Assembly (NCBI GenBank): GCA_031409695.1
Contig: JANNXS010000245.1
Coordinates: 1-20,556, forward strand
Source of the DNA: JABFRJ01 sp031409695
Lineage (GTDB): Bacteria; Pseudomonadota; Alphaproteobacteria; Rhizobiales; Hyphomicrobiaceae
Direction of reading: 5' to 3'
DNA length: 20,556 nt
Numbering within the stretch: position 1 is the stretch's first letter; every line of letters begins with the position of its first letter. Shown piece by piece: positions 8,127-14,726 of the stretch. The notes beneath the pieces are model-generated. The model did no database searches. It was given only the letters and a program-made list of their open reading frames with translations, and had not been told where the DNA came from. The position numbers and the translations under genes are program-made.

Positions 8127-8356
8127 TCGGCAGCCTCCATGACCGGCAAGATATGCCGACGTGCCATCCGGATGACCGCCACAGCGTGCTCGCGGTCAAC
8201 ATCGGGGAATTGCCGAAGAAAATCATCCAGCGGATCGCCAGCCTCAAGATAATCAAACAGCGTCTTCACCGGGACGCGCGTGCCTGTGAAGACAGGTGTC
8301 CCGCCGAGGTAGTCGGCGGATATCGTGATCAGCGGATGGGGCAGTGCCGTCAGCAT
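8123..8356 (-). CDS. DUF433 antitoxin
   Basis: This 77-residue DUF433 (VapB-like, winged-helix) protein carries the family signature ITISADYLGGTPVFTGTRVPV, then LFDYLEAGDPLDDFL and the conserved D-REHAV helix. I choose ATG 8356 because an AGGAG lies exactly 7 bases upstream. An ATG at 8377 and a frame running further upstream have no such support, and the upstream frame only reads antisense through the lepA remnant. The antitoxin precedes the DUF5615 toxin, as usual for such modules, and is predicted to neutralise it and repress the shared promoter. Confidence 0.88.
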   Translation of the reverse strand: MLTALPHPLITISADYLGGTPVFTGTRVPVKTLFDYLEAGDPLDDFLRQFPDVDREHAVAVIRMARRHILPVMEAAE

Positions 8357-8363
8357 GGCGATA

Positions 8364-8368
8364 CTCCT
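8364..8368 (-). promoter_or_regulatory. Shine-Dalgarno deciding the DUF433 start
   Basis: AGGAG on the minus strand lies 7 bases before ATG 8356. It rejects the longer frame that would start at 8584. Confidence 0.75.
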
Positions 8369-8373
8369 GTAAT

Positions 8374-8397
8374 TCATCAATAGCAGGGATATGATGA
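8374..8397. promoter_or_regulatory. Candidate operator upstream of the DUF433/DUF5615 pair
   Basis: An inverted repeat TCATCA (8374-8379) - 12 nt - TGATGA (8392-8397) lies just upstream of the ribosome-binding site, in a locally AT-rich stretch where the promoter should be. Autorepression through such repeats is typical of toxin-antitoxin pairs. The binding itself is inference. Confidence 0.3.
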
Positions 8398-8410
8398 TAC
8401 AGCGAGCCTC

Positions 8411-8531
8411 GCGCTGGCGCGGTCGGTGGTGATCTATGAGCTGCCACTGAACGAGGTTCGAATTCCCCGTGCAGGCGGCTATCGGCGGCAAGATGATCGC
8501 GCGAAACCATCCGCTGCCGCAAAGACGCCGA
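8411..8531 (+). pseudogene. lepA: Decayed, internally deleted lepA fragment
   Basis: Two blocks match the intact lepA in the same order and orientation. 8411-8458 corresponds to 6861-6910 (encoding the YELPLNEV region). 8459-8531 corresponds to about 7133-7208 (encoding IPVQAAIGGK-IAR). The 223 bases between these blocks in lepA are missing, so the two are fused directly. Point changes and small indels break the frame after the second block. No start, stop or ribosome-binding site of its own is visible. It is a remnant of a second lepA copy, either a local duplication or a displaced foreign allele. Confidence 0.85.
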
Positions 8532-8745
8532 ATGGTGAGGGGGGTCCGGCATCCCGCTCTGATCCCGGTGAAACCTTCGACCACCAGCCGATTTTTGCCG
8601 CCTGATCGGGCGCCTCGCCAAGGGGATACGGCGACATCATCTCGAAGCCGGGGTCGTCGGTTTCGGCTTTTACAGCCACGCAGCAGGCACGCTCATGGTC
8701 GCTTGGGGAATCGTGTATCAGAGCGCCTAACCACCGGCCTCTCAC
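8479..8745 (-). CDS. Possible truncated gene coupled to pyrC
   Basis: A GTG at 8745 overlaps the TGA of pyrC as GTGA and opens an 88-codon frame. Its middle (AETDDPGFEMMSPYPLGEAPDQAAKIGWWSK) has codon use like the neighbouring genes. The last 15-20 codons run antisense into the lepA remnant, so an original gene may have lost its 3' end at that junction. I do not recognise the family; it is not the PlsY often found behind alphaproteobacterial pyrC. It may be noncoding. Confidence 0.3.
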   Translation of the reverse strand: MRGRWLGALIHDSPSDHERACCVAVKAETDDPGFEMMSPYPLGEAPDQAAKIGWWSKVSPGSERDAGPPSPFGVFAAADGFARSSCRR

Positions 8746-10079
8746 GTTGCCCCGTGCTTATACACCATCTCGCCGGCCACCATCGTGTGCAGCACACGGC
8801 CTTGCATCTTGCTTTCGTCGAACGGTGAGTTCTTGGAGCGTGATTTCAGTTGCGCTTTGTCGACCACCCAGGGCTGGCCGAGGTCGACAACGATGATATC
8901 GGCAGGCGCGCCTTTTTCGAGTTTGCCGCCAGGAAGCCCGAGCAACTTGGCCGGGTTGATGGTCATGGCGCGTAGGATAGAGAGCAAATCGACATCGCCG
9001 CTATGATGCAGCCGGAGGGCTGCGGCCAGAAGCGTTTCAAGGCCAATAGCGCCGTCGGCCGCCTCCGCGAACGGGTGGCGTTTGACGTCCACGTCCTGGG
9101 GGTCGTGCGCCGAAACAATGACATCAATATCGCCGGATGCGAGCCCCTGCACCATGGCGGAGCGGTCGGCTTCGCTGCGCAAGGGCGGGCGCAACTTGAG
9201 GAACGTGCGGTAGGAGCCGATGTCGTTTTCATTCAAAGTCAGGTGATTGATTGATACGCCGCAGGTGACGGGGAGCTGGCGCCGTTTGGCGTCGCGGATG
9301 ACGGCGAGGCTCTCCGCGCAGGTGATGCCCGAGGCATGGTAGCGGCCGCCGGTCATCTCGACGAGGCGCACATCTCGTTCGATGACGATGGTCTCGGCAA
9401 ACTTGTGCACGCCCGGTAAGCCAAGACGCGTTGCCACCTCGCCCGAGTTCATGGCCGACCCCTTGGTGAGATGCGGATCCTCGGTGTGGTGCACCATCAG
9501 CGCGCCGAAATCCTTGGCGTAGAGGAGGCACTGGCGCATCGTTCGTGTGTTGGCGATCGATGATTTTCCATTGCTGAAAGCGACCGCGCCGGCACGCTGG
9601 AGCAAGCCGAATTCGGTCATTTCATCGCCTTCGAGACCACGCGTCATGGCCGCCATGACGTGCACGTGGACAATGGCGTTGTCGCGGGAACGGCGGTTTA
9701 TAAAGTCCACCAGCGCGACTTGATCGATGACCGGCTTGGTGTCGGGCATCACGACAATGGTTGTGACGCCGCCGGCCGCTGCGGCGCGGCTCGCGGTCTT
9801 CAAGGTTTCGCGATGCTCCTGGCCGGGTTCGCCGGTGAAGACCTGGCAGTCGATCAGGCCCGGTGCGAGCACGTGGCCCTGGCAATCGACGACTTGGGCA
9901 CCGGTCGGGGCATTGCGGCGCAACGCCGGGCCGACATCAGCGATGACGCCGTCGACCACGACGAGACCGCCGGGTTCATCGCGGCCGGAGGCGGGATCAA
10001 CGATGCGGGCGTTGATGAAGGCGGTTGCTTGGCCTGATGGTGTCGAAGACGACCCGGCTCGGATTGTGGGCTTTATCAT
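8742..10079 (-). CDS. pyrC: Dihydroorotase-like protein, alphaproteobacterial PyrC without HxH
   Basis: Dihydroorotase interconverts carbamoyl aspartate and dihydroorotate in pyrimidine synthesis. The 445 residues match the amidohydrolase family throughout: N-terminal beta-sandwich, GLID (74-77), FTGEPGQEHRET, VVMPDTKPVID, a conserved INHLTLNENDIG segment, VSAHDPQDVD, and the C-terminal ADIIVVD and MVAGEMVY segments. The usual metal motif D-x-H-x-H is replaced by D77-C-Q79-V-F81, so both metal-binding histidines are absent. This variant is known in alphaproteobacterial PyrC encoded beside pyrB, and resembles noncatalytic PyrC-like subunits that support aspartate transcarbamylase. The start at 10079 is backed by AGGGGAG five to six bases upstream. 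Here no pyrB adjoins it: a vapBC pair lies on the upstream side instead. Whether it is catalytic is uncertain. Confidence 0.88.
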   Translation of the reverse strand: MIKPTIRAGSSSTPSGQATAFINARIVDPASGRDEPGGLVVVDGVIADVGPALRRNAPTGAQVVDCQGHVLAPGLIDCQVFTGEPGQEHRETLKTASRAAAAGGVTTIVVMPDTKPVIDQVALVDFINRRSRDNAIVHVHVMAAMTRGLEGDEMTEFGLLQRAGAVAFSNGKSSIANTRTMRQCLLYAKDFGALMVHHTEDPHLTKGSAMNSGEVATRLGLPGVHKFAETIVIERDVRLVEMTGGRYHASGITCAESLAVIRDAKRRQLPVTCGVSINHLTLNENDIGSYRTFLKLRPPLRSEADRSAMVQGLASGDIDVIVSAHDPQDVDVKRHPFAEAADGAIGLETLLAAALRLHHSGDVDLLSILRAMTINPAKLLGLPGGKLEKGAPADIIVVDLGQPWVVDKAQLKSRSKNSPFDESKMQGRVLHTMVAGEMVYKHGAT

Positions 10080-10154
10080 TCAGCTCCCCTTTTCGGGTGT
10101 TGCGAGGGGGACGAGGTGGGCGGCGAGAACGGGTAGACGCTGAAACCGGATATT

Positions 10155-10553
10155 TCAAATCTGCGCAATCGGGAAACCGAGCGCTGTTGCCGCGGCAGTG
10201 AGGCGGGTGTCGTAGGTTGCGAGTTCGACGATGCTACCCTGGTTGCGCAGGTAGTCGAGGGTTGCGAGATGCAATGCGTCCAGCGTCCTCACAGGGACCG
10301 GAAAAGGCACGAGGGCACGTGCAACGACAGGCGGTGACAAATCCATCAAGACGATCCCACTCAGCAGAGCAGTACCTGCGCTTGTCATCGCGCGCAATGC
10401 GGCCGCGGCGCTTCCCTTACTATTGATCCGTACGATCATTTCATATTCGAGTAGTCGGCTGGAAATCAATGAGCCCTGCCAGAATGATCCAAGTGGGCGG
10501 CGCGTTTCTTTGAACAGGGTCGCCAGTGCAACGGACGTATCGACGTAGATCAA
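10155..10553 (-). CDS. vapC: VapC family PIN-domain ribonuclease toxin
   Basis: VapC toxins are Mg-dependent RNases that cut tRNA or rRNA when the antitoxin is lost. The 132 residues show the PIN pattern: D5 in MIYVDTS, acidic residues at 36-38 (LLEYE), D92 in RTLDALHLAT, and D115 in ATYDTRL. Length is typical. The start is a TTG (10553-10551) overlapping the antitoxin's TGA as TTGA. No ATG or GTG nearby fits, so translation probably depends on coupling, which keeps toxin output low. Target RNA is not predictable here. Confidence 0.88.
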   Translation of the reverse strand: MIYVDTSVALATLFKETRRPLGSFWQGSLISSRLLEYEMIVRINSKGSAAAALRAMTSAGTALLSGIVLMDLSPPVVARALVPFPVPVRTLDALHLATLDYLRNQGSIVELATYDTRLTAAATALGFPIAQI

Positions 10554-10861
10554 CGGTCCTCGCGATCGGTGTCGAGTTCGCGCTGCACTTGACCCGGCAC
10601 ATAGTCAGCGAGAAACTCTGTCGGGATGTGTGGGGGCTCTGTTAACCTGTGGCGCGCAGGTGTCGCCAACCCACGGCGCACAAGGTCAGCGAAAATCTGC
10701 TCGTCCGTTCTTATTGACCCGGCGGATACGTCTAGCCGCGGGGCGATCAGCTCAGCCACCACGCGCCCCCGGTCCGTCACGAGCACGGTCTCGCCGGAGG
10801 CCGCCAGCCGGATGTACTCGCTGAGCTTGTCTTTCAGGGATTTGATGCCGACCGTGTGCAT
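10550..10861 (-). CDS. vapB: Phd/YefM-family antitoxin partner of VapC
   Basis: The N-terminal domain (residues 1-45) fits the Phd/YefM DNA-binding antitoxin fold: MHTVGIKSLKDKLSEYIRLA, then GETVLVTDRGRVVAELI. The remaining 58 residues are acidic/basic, variable and probably disordered until they bind the toxin. The 103-residue gene precedes vapC and overlaps it by 4 bases. No Shine-Dalgarno precedes ATG 10861. The -10 box lies so close that the message is probably leaderless. Phd-type antitoxins repress their own promoter, and a palindrome sits inside that promoter. Confidence 0.87.
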   Translation of the reverse strand: MHTVGIKSLKDKLSEYIRLAASGETVLVTDRGRVVAELIAPRLDVSAGSIRTDEQIFADLVRRGLATPARHRLTEPPHIPTEFLADYVPGQVQRELDTDREDR

Positions 10862-10867
10862 GTATTC

Positions 10868-10896
10868 AAAGTAGCTACGCGTGGCTACAATGTCAA
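10868..10896 (-). promoter_or_regulatory. vapBC promoter, probably leaderless
   Basis: Minus strand: a perfect -35 TTGACA (10896-10891), a 17-nt spacer, and -10 TACTTT (10873-10868, three of six consensus positions). Only six bases separate the -10 from ATG 10861, which places the expected transcription start at the A of the ATG. Confidence 0.6.
10871..10888. promoter_or_regulatory. Palindromic operator inside the vapBC promoter
   Basis: GTAGCTACGCGTGGCTAC is an 18-bp dyad centred on ACGCGT with a single mismatched pair. It fills most of the -35/-10 spacer and touches the -10, ideal for steric autorepression by the antitoxin complex. Binding is inferred. Confidence 0.55.
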
Positions 10897-10948
10897 CGCG
10901 CGCCTAAATGCGTTTCTTTGCCGACGATCAGAATCATTCGCCGACGGG

Positions 10949-10971
10949 TCTTCGGGCGTGCGTCCCGAAGA
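10949..10971 (-). terminator. Hairpin behind the ThDP decarboxylase operon
   Basis: Perfect 8-bp arms TCTTCGGG (10949-10956) and CCCGAAGA (10964-10971) with a 7-nt loop lie 12 bases after the beta-subunit stop (minus strand). No U-run follows, so termination efficiency is unclear. Confidence 0.45.
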
Positions 10972-10982
10972 TCGACCAGTTA

Positions 10983-11585
10983 TTAAATCGTCCCGAAGCC
11001 GAGGCCCGCGCGAAACCGCGTCTTGACCGCAACGCCATCGCGCGGCGGCAGTGCCCGAGGCGGATTGTCAGCAGAGATTTTAATGGTCGCGAACGAAAGG
11101 CCGGTGCGCTCATGTGCCCGCGCTCGCACCTCCTCGACACCAGCGAGATCGGTCACACGCCGCGTCCACGGTACCATGAAAGAGGCGGCGACAGCGTCGA
11201 GTTCCACGCCTTGGCCCGTATGGCTCAGCTGCATACCCGTTTCGCCATAGTGGCCATTGTCCAGCACGGCGATCATGAGATTTTTCGGCGCTTTCAGCGC
11301 CACAGTCGCGAGCGAGCCGACGCCCATGAGCATTTCGCCATCGCCTGTCAGCACCAGCACAGGTCGCGCTCGTTGAGCCATGGCGATGCCCAAGCCGACC
11401 ATGACAGCGCTGCCCATGGCCGCCCACAGATAGTAGTTGCCGGTATGATCGCCGACGGCAAACGCGTCGTACGATGGCGAACCTAGACCGGTAACGACCA
11501 ACAGGTCGCCACGATCTTTCAACATGGCGGTGACGGCCGCGCGGCGCTCAAGGGCCCTTGCCGGAAGTCTTGGCGTCGTGCTCAT
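10983..11585 (-). CDS. Thiamine-diphosphate decarboxylase beta subunit (sulfopyruvate/phosphonopyruvate decarboxylase-like)
   Basis: This 200-residue protein is the C-terminal, cofactor-binding half of a split ThDP enzyme. The ThDP/Mg motif GDG (81-83) is followed by 27 residues and the closing N110 (VLDNGHYGETG). The dimer-interface sequence YYLWAAMGSAVMVGLGIA precedes it. In archaea the split alpha/beta form (ComD/ComE) decarboxylates sulfopyruvate in coenzyme M synthesis; bacterial relatives act on phosphonopyruvate or unidentified 2-oxoacids. ATG 11585 overlaps the alpha stop as ATGA, and AAGGAG lies 8 bases upstream, so I prefer it to GTG 11594. The substrate cannot be read from the sequence, and I see no coenzyme M or phosphonate genes nearby. 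Confidence 0.82.
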   Translation of the reverse strand: MSTTPRLPARALERRAAVTAMLKDRGDLLVVTGLGSPSYDAFAVGDHTGNYYLWAAMGSAVMVGLGIAMAQRARPVLVLTGDGEMLMGVGSLATVALKAPKNLMIAVLDNGHYGETGMQLSHTGQGVELDAVAASFMVPWTRRVTDLAGVEEVRARAHERTGLSFATIKISADNPPRALPPRDGVAVKTRFRAGLGFGTI

Positions 11586-12109
11586 TTGACCCACTCCTTG
11601 GTCCCAATCAGCCGTTGGCCGAGCAACACGGCGCAGGCCTGATCACCATCGAAAGCCATCGTGGCGGCCCCATGCAAGAGAGGCTCCACGTCGTCGGGTT
11701 TGTCGGCGCGCCAGGTCAGCACGCCCATCATGTTGAGCGCCTTCTCGGTCGCCTGGCCCATCGGGTTCTGCCACGGATTGAACTCGTTCCACTCGCCGCG
11801 CATGGTGATCACCATCAACAGCGGAAATCGCGTCATCGTCTGCAGCGCGAGCGTGTTGATGCAATTGCCAACACCGCTGGACTGCATCAGCAACGCGCCG
11901 CGTTCTCCGCCGAGCCAGGCACCTGCAAGGTAGCCGATGCCTTCCTGCTCGGTTGTGAGCACCAGCGCGGTGACCTCTGGGTCGGCCTCCGCCATACGGA
12001 TCGCGACCGCGTGGCCTGCGTCTGGAACATAGGCCACATGTTTGACACCGGCATCTTTCAGGACGCGATAGACGGTGCTGCGCCAGACAGCTGAATCGAT
12101 ATCGGCCAT
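11582..12109 (-). CDS. Thiamine-diphosphate decarboxylase alpha subunit (sulfopyruvate/phosphonopyruvate decarboxylase-like)
   Basis: This 175-residue protein is the N-terminal Pyr-domain half of the split ThDP decarboxylase. It begins MADIDSAVWRSTVYRVLKDAG, with the VPDAGHA loop after it. LTTEQEGIGYLAGAWLGG contains the Glu (54 or 56) that activates the thiamine pyrimidine ring. LLMQSSGVGNCINTL and the MRGEWNEFNPWQNPMGQ segment follow. I choose ATG 12109 because family homology starts there and it lies 4 bases after the DUF1330 stop. The frame extends upstream only antisense to DUF1330. It works with the beta subunit encoded next. The substrate is unassigned. Confidence 0.82.
   Translation of the reverse strand: MADIDSAVWRSTVYRVLKDAGVKHVAYVPDAGHAVAIRMAEADPEVTALVLTTEQEGIGYLAGAWLGGERGALLMQSSGVGNCINTLALQTMTRFPLLMVITMRGEWNEFNPWQNPMGQATEKALNMMGVLTWRADKPDDVEPLLHGAATMAFDGDQACAVLLGQRLIGTKEWVK
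11594..11599 (-). promoter_or_regulatory. Shine-Dalgarno deciding the beta-subunit start
   Basis: AAGGAG lies 8 bases before ATG 11585, inside the end of the alpha gene. It favours the ATGA-coupled start. Confidence 0.7.
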
Positions 12110-12113
12110 GGGC

Positions 12114-12401
12114 TCAGGCACCTTCAACGACAATGATGTCAGTGTGGCCACAGCCTTCGCGCAATTTCCGAGCGCCGGCATATTCGGGCGAATGGACGTA
12201 GCTGCGGGCGGCATCGAAACTTGCAAACTCGATGACAACGTTACGGGCGCGTCCTTCACCCTCGGCCACTTCCATGCGTCCGCCGCGGACAATTGGCGTA
12301 CCGCCATATTTCTTCATGGCCTCGCCTGCCGCCGCTGCATAGACGGCCCACTGTGTTGTGTTGGTGACAACCGCACGCGCGATGACAAAGCCTTTGGGCA
12401 T
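12114..12401 (-). CDS. DUF1330 domain protein
   Basis: This 95-residue protein belongs to DUF1330, a ferredoxin-like dimeric alpha-beta barrel fold. Visible family elements are MPKGFVIARAVV at the N-terminus, the YGGTPIVRGG segment, NVVIEFASFDAARSYVHSPEYAGAR, and a final DIIVVEG strand. ATG 12401 has a GGAG 5 bases upstream and starts exactly at the conserved MPKG. It is the first gene of a three-gene operon with the split ThDP decarboxylase, with only 4 bases to the next start. Family function is unknown; such barrels often bind small organic acids or act as isomerases or monooxygenases. A role on the decarboxylase substrate or product is inference from coupling. Confidence 0.88.
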   Translation of the reverse strand: MPKGFVIARAVVTNTTQWAVYAAAAGEAMKKYGGTPIVRGGRMEVAEGEGRARNVVIEFASFDAARSYVHSPEYAGARKLREGCGHTDIIVVEGA

Positions 12402-12630
12402 TGGAACTCCGGTGTTAAACAGGCGAAGGGATCGCAAATTCCTCGATCGTCTTTTGGACCAATCGTTGGCGAAACGGAAGCCGTTTTGAACAGCGCCTTG
12501 GCTGCGAACAAACCGATGGATAACTCTGGCGCAAGCGTGTTAGGGGATGCGGCTTCACCACTTCTTCACGTTGTTGTCGTCTCGTTATCGGGCCCCGGTC
12601 CCAATGCCCGTGCCCGATAACAGGCCCCGC

Positions 12631-13869
12631 ATGATTCACGATACGAGCAAAGCCTCCGACACCTACCAGCCCGCACGTGCTGTCTGGATCACAAGTGTCA
12701 TCGCGCTCGGTCTTGTGCTGTTTTATGCCTGGGGCCTTGGCGCAATGTATGGGCGCACCCACGGCTGGATTGTTGACGCCACCGGCTTGCCGCGCACCAA
12801 TGAGTTTATGGGGCTTCGCGCCGCAGGCGATCTCGCATTGCAGGGCCGCGCCGCCGAGGCCTACGTTTGGACCCGCCACGAGCAACAGATGGCGACCATC
12901 GCCGGCCGCGATGGCATGGCGTACTTTCCGTTTCCCTATCCGCCGATTTTCTTTCTGCTCTTGGCCGCCCTGGCAACACTGCCGTATCTCACAAGTGCTA
13001 TCGTCTGGCTTGGGGCGACAGGCGCGCTCTATGTCCTTTCAGTGGCCTACGTTGCGCGCACCCGGATGGCCGCCCTCTGGGCGCTCGCAACGCCTGCCGC
13101 CGCGATCAACACGTTCGTGACGCACACGGGCTTCGCCACGGCTGGCATCATGGGGCTGGTGTTGGAGGCGATCCCGAAGCGGCCCATTCTCGCGGGCGCG
13201 TTGATTGCGTTGCTGTCCTTTAAGCCGCAGTTGGGTTTGTTGATCCCAGTCGCACTTTTGGCAGGTGGTTACTGGCGCGTATTCGCGTCGGCGGCCTTGA
13301 GCGTTGGGCTTCTCGTCGTGTTGTCGCTTGTGTGGTTCGGGCTTGATCCCTGGCTGGCGTTTCCTGGCCAAGTCGCGATCATCCAGGACGCGGCGCGCTT
13401 CGGACATCCGCGCATCGGCGAGACGAACTACGCAATTCTTGTCTCCGTCTACGGCGCTTTGCGCGCGCTCGGCGCATCCGATGCCCTTGCCATGGCCGCA
13501 CAAGCGGTGGCGGGAGCCACGATGGCATACTACGTGTTCGTGCTCTGGCGCTCTGCGGCGCCCTACGCCTTGAAAGCCGCCGGTATTGCATCGGCGAGCC
13601 TGCTGGCAACGCCCTATATTTTTATCTACGACCTGCTGCACCTGACGATTGCGGTTGCATTCCTTGTCCGTCACACCGGGATCGCAGGGCTACACCGGAG
13701 CGAAGTGAGTGTCATCTGCGGTGCCGGCGTGATGATCTTTTTGCCGATGATCCTGCCACTGCCACTCGGTTTTGCCGCGAACGCGTTTATCGCGCTGATC
13801 ATATTTGCTCGCGCCTCCACGTACCTGCGGCCGACCCTGCAACCGTGGCGCCGTGAGCTGCCGACCTGA
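12631..13869 (+). CDS. GT87/DUF2029 family multi-span membrane protein (putative glycosyltransferase)
   Basis: This 412-residue protein is hydrophobic, with about nine to eleven membrane spans from residue 17 on. The DUF2029/GT87 signature is in the first periplasmic loop: GLRAAGDLALQGRAAEAY (61-78), then MAYFPFPYPPIFFLLLAALATLP. Family members such as mycobacterial mannosyltransferases use polyprenyl-phosphate sugars; the acceptor here is unknown. The usual acidic residue before the R/YxAG segment appears as NEF. The start is uncertain: ATG 12631 leaves a short cytoplasmic lead, while ATGs at 12604 and 12547 in the same frame would lengthen it; none has a good Shine-Dalgarno. It diverges from the DUF1330 operon and converges with the SDR gene 12 bases away. 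Confidence 0.78.
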   Translation: MIHDTSKASDTYQPARAVWITSVIALGLVLFYAWGLGAMYGRTHGWIVDATGLPRTNEFMGLRAAGDLALQGRAAEAYVWTRHEQQMATIAGRDGMAYFPFPYPPIFFLLLAALATLPYLTSAIVWLGATGALYVLSVAYVARTRMAALWALATPAAAINTFVTHTGFATAGIMGLVLEAIPKRPILAGALIALLSFKPQLGLLIPVALLAGGYWRVFASAALSVGLLVVLSLVWFGLDPWLAFPGQVAIIQDAARFGHPRIGETNYAILVSVYGALRALGASDALAMAAQAVAGATMAYYVFVLWRSAAPYALKAAGIASASLLATPYIFIYDLLHLTIAVAFLVRHTGIAGLHRSEVSVICGAGVMIFLPMILPLPLGFAANAFIALIIFARASTYLRPTLQPWRRELPT

Positions 13870-13881
13870 TAAGCTGCGGCA

Positions 13882-14661
13882 TCAGCTCGATGCGTAGGGG
13901 ATCCAGTTGAACAGATCCAAGCCGCCATCGACGTCGAGGGTTGCGCCAGTCACATACGGCGAGAAGTGGTTTGAAAGCAGTGAGATGGCGCTTGCCGCAA
14001 GATCAGCTGGCGTGCCGACGCGGCGCATAGGGATTTTCTCGGACATTGCGCCCGTCATGCTGACCGCGCCACCGCCAGGAACCGCGCCTGGGGCGATGGC
14101 ATTGACGCGAATCCCATCCGGGCCAAACGCGCGGGCAAGTTCGCGCACAAGCATCGTCATACCGGCCTTTGACGCTGAATAGTGTGGCAGGTTGCGCGGC
14201 GTGAACGCGTGCAGCGAGGTCAGATATAACATGCGGCCAGCGATCCCCTGCCGTTTCATGGCAAGCCCGATATCGCGACCTAGAAAAAAGCCGGATCGGA
14301 CGTTGGTCGTCGTCATCGCATCGAAGGTCGTTTCATCAACGTTCAGCACGTGGTCCTGCTCATGACGCCGTGGGCAGGCCGAGTGCACGAACATGTGCAG
14401 GGGGGCGGCGCCAAGAGCTGCCAGGACGTCGTGATAGGCAGCCGGTTTCGACAGATCGGCCGTGATCACGCTTGCTGTACCGCCAGCACCTGTGATGGCG
14501 GCGAGTGACTCCCCGTTCCGCGCCGCATCGATGTCGCACAACAGGACGTCCGCGCCCTCACGCGCGAGCTCGATGGCGATCCCGCGCCCGATACTGGAGG
14601 CAGAGCCGGTTACAAGCGCGCGCTCGCCTTTAAACAGGCCGAAGACCGGGCGGTTTGTCAT
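13882..14661 (-). CDS. SDR family oxidoreductase
   Basis: This 259-residue classical short-chain dehydrogenase/reductase oxidises or reduces an alcohol/ketone with NAD(P). Seen: the cofactor motif TGSASSIG (18-25), a CDID acidic end of strand beta-2 (suggesting NAD preference), N120, and the catalytic S149, Y161 and K165 (YSASK). IRVNAIAPGAV and the C-terminal TGATLDVDGG follow. The usual NNAG motif is altered to HSACP (93-97). The gene lies 65 bp behind the cupin gene on the same strand, so the two probably form one transcript. The substrate is not predictable. Confidence 0.9.
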   Translation of the reverse strand: MTNRPVFGLFKGERALVTGSASSIGRGIAIELAREGADVLLCDIDAARNGESLAAITGAGGTASVITADLSKPAAYHDVLAALGAAPLHMFVHSACPRRHEQDHVLNVDETTFDAMTTTNVRSGFFLGRDIGLAMKRQGIAGRMLYLTSLHAFTPRNLPHYSASKAGMTMLVRELARAFGPDGIRVNAIAPGAVPGGGAVSMTGAMSEKIPMRRVGTPADLAASAISLLSNHFSPYVTGATLDVDGGLDLFNWIPYASS

Positions 14662-14726
14662 GGAAGGGTTCCAAGGTCAGATGTCATGCTGGGGTCGGCT
14701 GAGCGTCCATGGAAGCTAGTCCTCCC

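Noticed and set aside
8123..8584. 153-codon extension of the DUF433 antitoxin
   Set aside because: The extra N-terminal residues are antisense lepA remnant, and the AGGAG places the start at 8356.
10908..11486. 192-codon plus-strand frame, His/Arg-rich
   Set aside because: It is antisense to the ThDP decarboxylase beta subunit, and its composition is unlike a real protein.
12110..12307. 66-residue N-terminal extension of the decarboxylase alpha subunit
   Set aside because: It overlaps the DUF1330 gene out of frame. Family homology begins at ATG 12109.
13039..13674. 211-codon minus-strand frame inside the GT87 gene
   Set aside because: Composition is rich in Arg, His and Gln and it is antisense to a clear membrane protein; it is a shadow frame.
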